Source of the DNA: Pelecanus crispus
Lineage: Eukaryota > Chordata > Aves > Pelecaniformes > Pelecanidae
NCBI RefSeq assembly: GCF_030463565.1
Contig: NC_134643.1
Coordinates: 18,055,606 to 18,119,605 of the forward strand
DNA: 64,000 nucleotides
Reading direction: 5' to 3'
A model generated the notes under the pieces. That model worked only from the letters and a program-made list of their open reading frames with translations. It was not told where the DNA came from and searched no databases. Numbering within the stretch: position 1 is the stretch's first letter; each line of letters opens with the position of its first letter. Below are positions 9,656 to 20,783 of the stretch, in pieces. The translations under genes were made by a program, and so were the position numbers.

Positions 9656-12600
9656 GGTGCATCCCCCCCACCTTTTCTCTCTTCAACAGCTTTACGACCT
9701 CAGGAATTCCTGCCAGACCGTGACCTTGTGTAGTGAGTTGGTCAGTTAGGTACCGCTTAATTGTACCAGAAACTCCTACATGGTTGAAGCGGAGAGCGGC
9801 CTTGTCCTTACCAGGAACTCTTACATGGTTGAAGCAGGGGGTGAGAACAGTTACCCCTATGCTAACATCAACCTTTAAATAACTTTGCACCCAGTAAAAC
9901 AGGCATCAACTACCAATATGCTCAGTCAAGAACAGAACAGCAAGTCAACAAGTGACAAGAATTGCCATATTTGTAAATAAATCCACACTGAAAATCTCCA
10001 ATAACCCCTAGGTGCAAGGAACGATTTTGATTTTTGTAAAGAAGAGTAAATGTCTTATTTATAACAAAAATGATTCTGACAGTAATTCTGCACCTTAACA
10101 GTAATATTGCCAAGTTGGTAAGTGGGAGTCACATACATGCATGTTGCATTCTGTTCCCACAAGTACCTTACAAAGTAAGTTGCAAAGTATGGGATGTGAC
10201 TTGCAAGAAGAATCAGAGGAAGCCAAATATCCGGGATCTAAACACAGAAGAAGGAACACAGCCCGCTCTGCTGCCTGAGGAAAGCACCGTGCTCTCCTAG
10301 CTAAGGGAAGCCAAAGTGAAATGGAGCCATCTTCTGCCCTGCCACATGCTGCAATGGGAGTAAGCCCTTCAGCATCAGGAGAAGCGACACAGGCTTCAAC
10401 TAACTGTCCCTAATCCTCCCGCTGCCTCTGTGCAAGTGGACAGATTTGTCTGCCTCAGGGCATCTCCAAGACATCGGTAGAGGAGAGAACCTGCACTCCC
10501 ACCTTCAGAATGATGATGCTGGGTGAAGCTAACACCCACCTTGCAACAGAATCAAAACTGCTGCAGAATATGCCCATGGGAGTACGCCCACATTAGCACC
10601 GTGGGTTTGACCAGTGCTGTTAGGCAGAAGAAACACTAGAGGGAGAGTGGGGATGGCTGAATACAGTGTTCGGTCAGTCTGTGATGACATTTAACCACCC
10701 TCCATAAGCTTTAGGGATCTGTGCTTTCCTTATCCCTCTTCTTACAGGAGGCAGGGTGAGAGGAAGGATAATTTTCCTGGTTTATTTCTAACCAGAAGGT
10801 GAAAGGGTGTGTGTAGGCCACTCTGTGACCGCTGGCACTAGCCATGAACTGAGTCCCTGAGAAGCTGTTGGCTGAATTTGCCCAGTTTCGTGATGCTCCT
10901 GCCATGGCTCAGTGCAAGATAAGCACAGTGAAGTGGCTTAGGGATTTCTTCTTGGTGTCAACCCTACACTGTAGGCGGGTAAAGCTGAAGCGTCTGAACT
11001 CCAAGGCTGTTCTCAAGCTCCTGCCTGTGCCCGCAATCTCCGAACAGCAGAGAGACAACCTCTTCCAGGACAGATTTGGAAAGGGCAGAAATCTTCTGGC
11101 AGTGGCTGCAGGCAGGACAGATGTGTGCAACTGATGCCAGGTGTCTGTGAAAGCTGCCTGCAAAACTTGCACACTCTATTTCTTGGCTTTTTTCCCACAG
11201 ATGGATTTGTCTTGCTCTCTGTGGGATTCAGAAACAAGCGCTGAGTTTTTCCTTTCAGTGGAAAGGCTTCCCGTGGGGAAGGCAAGGCAGCTCTTCCGGT
11301 TGAGCAGGTGACTAAGAGCAGAGCCACAGGCGTAATCTTCTCAAGGGGCTCTCCACTGCCCAAGAGGGCATGACCTGAGTCCCTGATGTGCTGCTTTCAA
11401 ATAAACCCTCCTGAGAGATGGCAGTGTTTCTGCCTTAAAATACACAATGATGATAAAGGGGAAGCCCAGAAGGGTTGTAGCTCTGGAAGGGCTTTTGGCT
11501 GGGGTATGTCCCTGGTTCTGGCGAGTGTTGGGTCTGTGGAGAGGACATGTCTGTGCCAGCCTCTAGCACGCTGAGCTGGACCAGATGTAGTTCAGCATTT
11601 CTCAGCACAGCAGCTTGCCGTGGCAAACAGTTAATAGCCTACATACGACTGGTGGTTGGAGGGTCAGGGATGTGACATCCTGGGGGATGCAGAGCCACCA
11701 GGCACAGCTGGATGGGCCCTTTGTGGGTCTGTGTTCCCCCTCTGCCACATTCTACCTACTACAAACTTGCCTAATTTCAGATATTGGTCTTCAAGGAAGG
11801 TTTTCAGACTCCCTCCATTGTAAAAAGAGAGAAATGTGCACTCCTGGGGTGTAGGTTGCTTCATCCTAGCACAGGTCAGTTGGCTCACAGCACGGAAATT
11901 ACTCTTCGCTCCAGTGACTAGAGATACCAGCACCTGCACTAGTCATCCAGGCAGAGCAGAGCAAAGCAAATGATGTCACTTCATCAGTGCTGGGTTTTTG
12001 CAGCTGCCAGTGTGTGTGGGGACTGCAACTCCCCTTTCAACTGCACCATAAGTGCTCAGCCTCCTCCGTTGCGGTGGCATGATGAGCAATCCTTTGAGGC
12101 CTTTTCACCTGTGCTTTGTGGTGAGGGGCTTTGAGACAGATAAAAATCTCATTTCTTCAAGTTTAATCTACTTCTGGAGACAAAGCCTTGCAGAGAGAGG
12201 GAAATGGTACCTCCTTGCCTGTTAGGGAAGAGCTGGCCAAAGCCACCTGCAGTGAGGAACAGAAGAAGGGAAGGCTAGAAAAAACTTTGCAGAAAGGATT
12301 TTGAGCCTTACAGAGACATGATGAGGCCAGCACTTGGCTGGAGAAGCTGGAAAGCTGTAGGGGACAAGGTAGGATATAAGCAGATATTAACTGTGGTTTC
12401 ATGTTGACCAAAAAGACTGCAACAAGGGGTGCCATGCATGTGCCTGGAAACAATACGAGACCTGCAGAAAATGAAATGGAGGCAGTGACCAGGATCTTCT
12501 CTGAAAGCTTCCTCAACATGGTGGGATTGTCAGTGCTAAATCAGAGAGGAACATCTGTAAAGTCTAGGCTAGAGGTGGCCAGGTTTAGCCCCAAGCTTCC

Positions 12601-14993
12601 TCTGGCTTTAGTGGTGACCTGAAACAGCCACCACCCCCCTACCTGCTGGGTCCCACCTCCACCCTGCAATTGCGGCCCATGAAATATGGCAGTAGGGGTC
12701 ATGGACAACACCCTATAGGGCTAGTTCTGCCTAGAGAACAGCCATTTTCTATGCTGAGCAGACCAAAGCATCAGGCATAAATCTCCACTATCCGGAGTCA
12801 CCTACAAATGGCTGCACATGGCGGTGTCACAGCCTCTCACCACGAGCCCGGTGCATGTGTAGGCTGTACCTCATCAACAGGGCACTGCTGGGACCTGCTG
12901 ACGACTGAGATTGCAAAATGTCGGTGAGGGGCAGGGCAGGGCAGCGGAGCCAGGGACAGGCACTCGCCTTCTGCTCCCCTGGTGCCTGGCAGGGTCCCTT
13001 GGCGCGCTCCTCCTCGCCGTGCCCTTCCCATCCTGCCAGCCTGTCCCTGTGCCTGTGAGCAGGCTCTCTGGCACAGAAAGCTGTTTTCTTTGCTGTCGAG
13101 ACCTGCTCTCATTTGAATTATTTTAGCACCGCTGAAATAAAAATAAAATAATTGGGATGGATGACTTACTCTTTTCAGTTTTATTTCAGCCCTGACACAA
13201 GTTGGCTGAGTTTCAATGAGCTGATTTATACCAAATACTGCTCTGCCATGTCCACAGCTCATGGTTATCTATAAGAATGAAAATAACTGTCAGCAGCAGG
13301 TTTAAGCCAGCTCATACAGGAGCTGCTGGAAGGAGGTCTGCGTGTGCTGTCCTTCAGGGTCAGGGCTTTGGACTGGACTGCAGGTGAGTGTATTTGCTGT
13401 GCCCAAGGCTCCCTCCCTGTGGCTGTCTCAGTGACTCAGCTTGTCAGCACGACACGGGCACTGTTTCAGCTCAGGGTTCAAAACCCAGATGATATCACCC
13501 CCATTTCTGTAAGGACAAGGTGCTACCATCTTAGGTTGTGTGACTCAACACCCTGGTGGAGGTATCTTAGCTGGCTGACTTGAAGGAGAGAACCGAGTCT
13601 CAGAAGATGAAAAAGGACTTTTTCCACCTTCCTAAAAATAAGTTCAATTCTTAGTGAACTCTCACTTAATTATAACCTGACAATCTAAGTAGGATCTCAT
13701 ACTGGAGCTTACCAAGCACAGTGACTGGGCGTCTAGCAAGACACACAGGATATAACACGTGGTGTGGCTTAGACTGTGCATATCCACATCTGAAATCTTG
13801 ATTGTGAGTGCTCAGTGACAGAGCAGGGAGTTGCCAGTGCAGTAGAACAGCAGCCCTGCACAGCGAAACACAGCCTGACATGTGCTATGCCGTGAAATCC
13901 CACAAGAGATCAGAGATGTCAGATCAACCACGTCTTCTGATAAATCTTTTATAATACCCAGTCAAACCTTATACCTGGCTGACTCTAGGGGACTGAGAAG
14001 ACTGATATGGCTTCTACCTCTTCTGGGTCATCATCTGACAACTGTAGAAATGTGACATAACCAAGATATGGAGAGGACACTATTTTCAGTGCTGAAATAA
14101 TACCAAGGGTTTCACTGTTAAACTGCCTTCAGGGACAGGCAAAAGACCTTTTATGAAGGTTGAAAACAACAACGACAACAACATATGCTACTATTACTAG
14201 TGCTCAGATCTTCAGACCCAGCTAAGAAGACAACTTCTGTTTTGAAGCTAGAATGAGAAGCGGAGGCTGGATTTCAACCTGTGTGCAGGCACTTAGCTGT
14301 GCTAAAGAAATGTGTGGGAGATTTAAGTAATAATACTGTTGTACCCAATTTCCAAGGAGTCCTCACCCTTGGCCCCCTCCTAAATTGACCCCTTGTTCCA
14401 AAATTTTAGAAAGTAAAAGTGCACTTGATGCCGAGCCCGGAAGAGATGGCACTCGCTGGGGAATGCACTCCTGCTCCAAGTTCCATGCACTTTTTTCATT
14501 AATCATTTAAGGGATAAAACCAAACAGTTTCTAGGGTACTGATCTGTTATCCTTTACTTCAGAAACACTTACTTCTTCCGTCATGTATTGCCCCTGGTTT
14601 CTTTTTTCCAAATAGTGGCCCAGCCTCAGCTGGAGGGGTAGAAAGGCATGCCCCGGGTTAGGAATAGGAGTTATTGCAGGGCGAGGGGTTGTGAGCTGGG
14701 AAGCAGGTGGCTACAGCCAACAGTTCCTGTGCTCTTCCTAATACCTAGGGGTCTTATTTCAAGCCCCCTTTCCCACTCATCCAGGGAGGAAAGAAATCAG
14801 GGCACTTCTTTTTCCCGAGCTATAGCATTAAGTGAGCAAGTGGTTGGCTCTATGCTTTCACTTTTCCTGAGACAGCTTGCTAGAGAGAAACTGGAAGAAC
14901 ATCAGGGTTAAGTATCAGTACAAAGTTGTTCAGCCTTGTATAGGCACAGGTGCTTTGGCATCTTTGTGCCCAGAAGCAAAACTGCAGGTATTT
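9656..14993. other. Single-copy non-coding DNA
   Basis: Apart from the short direct repeat near 9763, this is unique sequence with moderate GC and no recognisable exon. Frames of 60-140 codons occur on both strands and overlap, for example across 12837-13262, without domains or matching splice context. An (AAC)n-like run lies at 14166-14183. No RNA gene was recognised. Confidence 0.5.
9763..9841. repeat. Imperfect direct repeat, two units of about 37 bp
   Basis: TACCAGAAACTCCTACATGG followed by TTGAAGCGG at 9763-9791 recurs as TACCAGGAACTCTTACATGG followed by TTGAAGCAG about 47 bases later. The unit does not match the CR1 family. It is either a local duplication or an internal repeat of an element I do not recognise. 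Confidence 0.65.
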
Positions 14994-15300
14994 AGAATCA
15001 TAGAATCATAGAATCGTTTAGGTTGGAAAAGACCTTTAAGAACATCCAGACCAACCATTAACCTACACTACCAAGTCTACTCTAAGCCAATCAAGGGTAG
15101 ACTAGACTAAACCATGTCCCCAAGTGCCACATCTACCCGTTTTTTGAACACTTCCAGGGATGGGGACTCCACCACCTCTCTGGGCAGCCTGTTCCAATTC
15201 TTGACCACCATTTCCGTAAAGAAATTTTTCCTAATTTCCAACCTAAACCTCCCCTGGTGCAGCTTAAGCCCATTTCCTCTTGTTCTATCACTAACTATTT
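14994..15300 (-). mobile_element. CR1 LINE 3' end, minus strand
   Basis: It starts with tail repeats AGAATCATAGAATCATAG at 14994 and carries the TAGACTAGACTAAACC block. It covers the end of pol ([20 protein letters not shown] in the antisense reading, a signature of this segment) and breaks off after CTAACTATTTAGG near 15300. It is closely similar to the copy at 4838, including the ATCTACCCGTTTTTTGAACA segment. Confidence 0.92.
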
Positions 15301-16558
15301 AGGTTGACTTCACATTTTTCCAGGTCACTTCCAGAGCTGTCGCCTGCTCAGGCCTTGGCAGGTCCATAGCTGGGTGTTGAAGTTATCCACAGCCAGGCTA
15401 AGCCCTGAGATTCTGAAGAAAACATTAAAAATGTGATCCAAATGGTAAATTGCAAACAAAAAAAAGAGGGAAAACTTCCAAAAATTGAGTTCTGCTTCCT
15501 GAACTGTCTGAACTGACCATTCATATAAACGGGACCTTACAGCACGAATTTCTGTTCTGCCTCTACCTAGTTGAGGCTCCTTGCCAGGGCTGGCAGGTAT
15601 GGGCTGTTTCTGCGGATGCTGCAAGCCCCACTGCAGCTGGCAGGGTGGGATAAGACTTCTTCCTGCTGTTCCTTTGTAACTAGTGTAACTTTGCAATAAA
15701 GCGGAGAGCTCCTGTTGCTTACAAACTTGCATCTATTTAGTCTTTTGTTATTAAAATTCTTCTTGCCATCTATGTGCTTCTAATCCCTTTAAAATATGGT
15801 TGAGTTCTTGGTTGCTGTGATACCCTTTGGCACTGAGGACCTCCTGTTCATTCTTCATGACGTGCAGCTGCTTGCGTCGAGCTTTCTTCTGCTGCTGTTC
15901 AGTGTTATTCAGTATCCTGCCCTACAAACGCAGAATATCACAAGCGGTGATTACCTTATGCCATGGACGATGCTGGCTCTGGGAGAGAGATGGTGCATGT
16001 GGTGTCCTGTGATTCCTAAGAGCTCTATCTTTTCCATTTAAAGATACTTAAATGCCAGAAACAGCATTACAGGCATATGCTCAAGGAATTGACAGAATCA
16101 GGGGTTTGCAAGAACTTTTGTCCCCTTGTATTTAAAACCTGATAAGAGGCGTGATGAGAAGAGGCGCGAGATGCCTGCTGCTGAGCTATAAAGGCTTCTT
16201 TGTGCTGAATCATCCGGGCTAAAAAGAGCTCCGGCACTCTCCTGCTAAGTGGCCAGGGGCTGCCAGTGGACCCCACAGAGACAGCTTTCGTTAGCCGAGA
16301 TCAGCTGCGGCGAGAGGTGTCTGGGTCCTCTCGCCATAACACCAGCTGCAAAAGGGGTGGGGGGATAAATTTGTATTTTCTTATATTGCTCTCCTGCTGA
16401 GTTTTCCACTTAAAGCTGCAGTTTGGGCCAGAGTGCAAGACGGTATGGGAGCAGCACGGGCTTAATGCGAGTTCACGCGGATGTGACTGTATAGATGCGG
16501 CATTGCAGGGAGTTTCTGAGAAGAAACTCAGAAAAAAAAACCCCTCAAAAGAAGTTTT
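15301..16558. other. Single-copy non-coding DNA
   Basis: No gene or repeat was recognised. The 135-codon minus-strand frame ending near 15325 runs into the CR1 edge and shows no domain. A run of A (16530-16539) sits just ahead of the next CR1. Confidence 0.5.
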
Positions 16559-17181
16559 TTGTATCAGGAATAGTGTGGCCAGCAGGAGCAGGGAGGTGAT
16601 TGTCCCCCTGTACTCGGCGCTGGTGAGGCTGCACCTGGAATACTGTGTCCAGTTTTGGGCCCCTCAATACAAGAAAGACATTGAGGTGCTGGAGCATGTC
16701 CAGAGAAGGGCAACGAAGCTGGTGAAGGGTCTGGAGCACAGGCCTTATGAGGAGCGGCTGAGGGAACTGGGGTTGTTTAGCCTGGAGAAGAGGAGGCTGA
16801 GGGGAGACCTTATCGCTCTCTACAACTACCTGAAAGGAGGCTGTAGTGCGGTGGGTGTTGGTCTCTTCTCCCAAGTAGTTAGTGATAGGACGAGAGGAAA
16901 TGGGCTCAAGCTGCGCCAGGGGAAGTTTAGGTTGGAAATTAGGAAAAATTTCTTTACGGAAAGGGTGGTCAAGAATTGGAACAGGCTGCCCAGAGAGGTG
17001 GTGGAGTCCCCATCCCTGGAAGTGTTCAAAAAACGGGTAGATGTGGCACTTGGGGACATGGTTTAGTCTAGTCTACCCTTGATTGGCTTAGAGTAGACTT
17101 GGTAGTGTAGGTTAATGGTTGGACTGGATGTTCTTAAAGGTCTTTTCCAACCTAAACGATTCTATGATTCTATGATTCTAA
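16559..17181 (+). mobile_element. CR1 LINE, 5'-truncated, open pol C-terminus
   Basis: The insertion begins abruptly at GTATCAGGAATAGTGTGGCC and ends with three ATTCTATG-type repeats at 17158-17181. A continuous open frame runs through the pol C-terminus ([56 protein letters not shown]-like [20 protein letters not shown]) to a stop at 17064-17066 after LGDMV. There is no promoter or 5' ORF, so it is a dead-on-arrival copy. Its 3' UTR contains the perfect 7-bp inverted repeat AGTCTAC (17070-17076) and GTAGACT (17093-17099). Confidence 0.95.
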
Positions 17182-19755
17182 GAGAGGGGAGGGTGCCGCA
17201 TCTCCGAAGTCAGCACTCAGATGTGTCTTTTTATTACCTTGATGACAGGAGGAAGTAGATGTGGGATAAACACTGATCCCAACAAAGTAACCTCTCAATG
17301 AAAGCAACTGTCTACCAGCAGCCCCACTGTCGCAGGCTTCCCACTTTGCTAGAACTGAGCCATGCCTCAGAAAGCTTCCTGCAAGGGCGGGTTTTATTGA
17401 GATGGAGCAGTTCAATAGCCTGTTTCCATCACTGCCTGCAAGACCAGGCTTGCTGGGAACCCTTGAATACCGCAGCGCTCCAAAGAAACAGAAAGCCTAC
17501 AAGAAGACGGCTAATGGCAATAGGAGCCTCAAATTTCCTTAATTTTAGTGAAACTGGCCGTGGTGCACTTATGTTTCCTCCTTTTGTTGGTCTTCCCAGA
17601 CAGTCTCAGGTGAAGAGAGGAGACTGAGCGCTTATATGGACAGCACTTACGGCTTTCCTGTCTGTAGCTCTGTTTCTCAGAGGCAGCCTGGCATTCACCA
17701 GCACGTGTCCTAACCTGTGAGGCAGGTTAGGTCAGAAGCATCTCCTGGTTTATTTAAAAAGTTCTGCTGGACACTTCCTCCAGCGTTGGCAAATATGGAT
17801 GTGCTTTGTATAAAGAAAGCTCTCCCACACCTGCAGAGGAGGAGGTTCAATGGGCAATAAATTGGAGAGGTGCACAGAGGCTGGATGTACGCAAATAATC
17901 AATGAGCAGCCACAATGTAGCAAACTCAATGCACGGCCCTACAGGAGGGTGACTCTATCACCTTACAGGCAGGTGAATTTATTTTAAAGCAGTACTGATT
18001 TGACTCACGTTGATATTCTCATACGCACATACTCACCAGATGGGTGTACCCAAGCTGTCTGAGCAGCATGCAGACACCAAGATGCGTGTGTCCATCTTCG
18101 TGACGACTTTGAGGATGAGGGATGGTGCCATCATGTCCTCATCAAATTTCCTGGGTTCCTCTTAGATTGGTGACCATGTGCTGTCTCTGGATGTGACTTT
18201 TGTACCCTTTAGTTGCTGGCAGCAACTGCACCATCCATCCTGCTCCACCTCTGGGAGTTATCAGGATTTACTCCCTGCCCATTTCCTGACTGAGTCCCGA
18301 GCAGCTGCACGTGGTGTGTGCTGGCATCTTGGTGGGCTCCTCATCGAGGTCCCATCAGCACCTGCCCCTCTTACAGTGTTCACTTATAGTCTCCTGCCTT
18401 TGGTCCCTTCTGGTGCCTCACACCCAGCCATTGCCATTCCTTCCCCATTCTTACCAATCTTCCCATTTCTATTGCTATTACAATCTTCTTCTGTCTTTAG
18501 AAGACAGTTAAATCTGTAAGAAATTTTTTCTGAATGAAGTCTGTAAGAAATTCTGTAAGAATTTTTTTTTTTGGGGGGGATTAGCATTATGGATGTTAAA
18601 AGGCAGGAAATTGTGTATATTTTTTTTTAAAATCAACTGCTTCAAGGGGGAAAATGAGAAATGTCTTTGAGAACAGCTTTCCTTTATATGAGAAAGCAGA
18701 AGCTCCATTCCTCCTTCTTTCTCACACCATCTGTGTTTATTAACTCTAACTATTTTAGAAACAAAACATCTCTTACATCTTTCATGTAAGCCGGGCTAAC
18801 ACAATCCACATAACCATCAAGGCAAGTGCAGGAGCCGTGTAGGAAAGGAAGATAAAAAGCTTTCTTTTATGCTTTCTCCTAAGCATCAGAGGCCTAAGAA
18901 AACTGCCTGACACCCCCACAGTTCATGGGTAGTACAAGGCAGACATTACATGAGTTTATGCAGACAAACTGGATCAGCCCTTTGGTGCATCCATCCCAAA
19001 ATCTTGTTCCCAGCAATGGCCATGAGAGAACAGGCAAGGAATACTGTAGGAATAGGGCAGACACATATAGTAACATCCTCTTCCTATTCTCCCAGCCTTT
19101 AATAATTTTCAACATAGTTTCTATGTGTTTAGCAACTCTCAGTGGATTTCTCTTCCATTAATTTGTTCTTGAACCAAACTGTAACATCTCCAACATCTGT
19201 TGGCAAAGGGCTCAATAGGTGGACTGCTTGTTGCATGAAGTGCTGCTCCTTTTTACTTATTTTAAACCTCGCTCGCTCATAGTTTCTTTTGATGCTTGTG
19301 AGTTCTTTTATCTGCTTCTGCCAACAGCCTTAGCCATGTGGCACCTGAGTCCAGCTAATGGTCTTTGAATAACCAGTCAATAATAACAAAACAATAACTG
19401 AATAACTAAAGAAAAATCACTTATTTCCCAACATCCTGAAGGAGCATGACCATAGTATGCTCTACCTTTTGTAACCTGGTTTGGGTCTTCCTGAGGCCCA
19501 GGTGTCAGCTCTGTTATGAAAGTGCATTATGCGTGCTCTGCAAAGGGGTATCAAAATAATAACAGTTATTATTATTATTAATAATAATAACAACAACAAC
19601 AATAACTTATTTATTTGGAAATAAATACTTCAGATCAGTTAGTTATAAGGGTTTTTTTTTCTCCAAATACTGCTTTTCCCCATTTATGTTAAGCTTATGA
19701 GTCTATCTTTAAAGACTCTAAATCCTTTTAGCTCTGATTTCTGGTATATGCCATA
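17182..19755. other. Single-copy non-coding DNA with small simple repeats
   Basis: No gene was recognised. It contains an imperfect repeat of CTGTAAGAAATT (18514-18560), a T10-G7 junction near 18560-18580 and, near its right end, a trinucleotide microsatellite (entered separately). Frames such as 18178-18519 are leucine/serine-rich chance openings. Confidence 0.5.
19556..19607. repeat. Compound trinucleotide microsatellite (ATT/AAT/AAC)
   Basis: The run goes AATAATAACAG, then (TTA)n changing to (ATA)n and then (ACA)n, and ends in ACAATAACTT. Three related trinucleotide motifs follow each other in one tract, which is typical of a microsatellite that has changed motif by point mutation. Confidence 0.9.
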
Positions 19756-20783
19756 TAGAATCATAGAATCATTTAGGTTGGAAAAGACCTTTAAGATCAT
19801 CCAGTCCAACCATTGACCTACACTACCAAGTCTACTCTAAGCCAGTCAAGGGTAGACTAGACTAAACCATGTCCCGAAGTGCCACATCTACCCGTTTCTT
19901 GAACACTTCCAGGGATGGGGACTCCACCACCTCTCTGGGCAGCCTGTTCCAATTGTTGACCACCCTTTCCGTAAAGAAATTTTTCCTAATTTCCAACCTA
20001 AACTTCCCCTGGCGCAGCTTAAGCCCATTTCCTCTAGTCCTATCACTTGTAACTTGGGAGAAGAGACCAACACCCACCTCACTACAACCTCCTTTCAGGT
20101 AGTTGTAGAGAGCGATAAGGTCTCCCCTCAGCCTCCTCTTCTCCAGGCTAAACAACCCCAGTTCCCTCAGCCGCTCCTCATAAGCCCTGTGCTCCAGACC
20201 CTTCACCAGCTTCCTTGCCCTTCTCTGGACACGCTCCAGCACCTCAATGTCTTTCTTGTATTGAGGGGCCCAAAACTGGACACAGTATTCCAGGTGCAGC
20301 CTCATCAGTGCCAAGTACACGGGGACAATCACCTCCCTGCTCCTGCTGGACACACCATTCCTGATACAAGCCAGGATGCTGTTGGCCTTCTTGGCCACCT
20401 GGGCACACTGCTGGCTCATGTTCAGCCGGCTGTCGACCAACACCCCCAGGTCCTTTTCGGCCAGGCAGCTTTCCAGCCACTCTTCCCCAAACCTGTAGTG
20501 TTGCATGGGGTTGTTGTGACCCAAGTGCAGGACCCAGCACTTGGCCTTGTTGAAATTTATACAGTTCGCCTCAGCTCATTGATCCAGCCTGTCCAGGTCC
20601 CTCTGCAGGGCCATCCTACCCTCCAGCAGATCGACACTCCCACCCAGTTTGGTGTCGTCTGCAAACTTACTGAGGGCGCACTCAATCCCCTCATCCAGAT
20701 CATCGATAAAGATATTAAACAAGGCTGGCCCCAAAACAGAGCCCTGGGGAACACCGCTCGTGACTGGCTGCCAACTGAAGTCT
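19756..20783 (-). mobile_element. CR1 LINE, about 1.03 kb, minus strand
   Basis: Tail repeats lie at 19756-19770, followed by the 3' UTR with the TAGACTAGACTAAACC block. The pol C-terminus is open over 220 codons (20524 down to 19862, from [20 protein letters not shown] to VDVALRDMV). Upstream the reading frame meets an in-frame TGA at 20578-20576, at the same codon as in the 7976-9037 copy. Similarity to that copy continues to about 20783 (GTGTTCCCCAGGGCTCTG on the minus strand). It is the best preserved of the CR1 copies here, but it is 5'-truncated and has no promoter. Confidence 0.95.
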
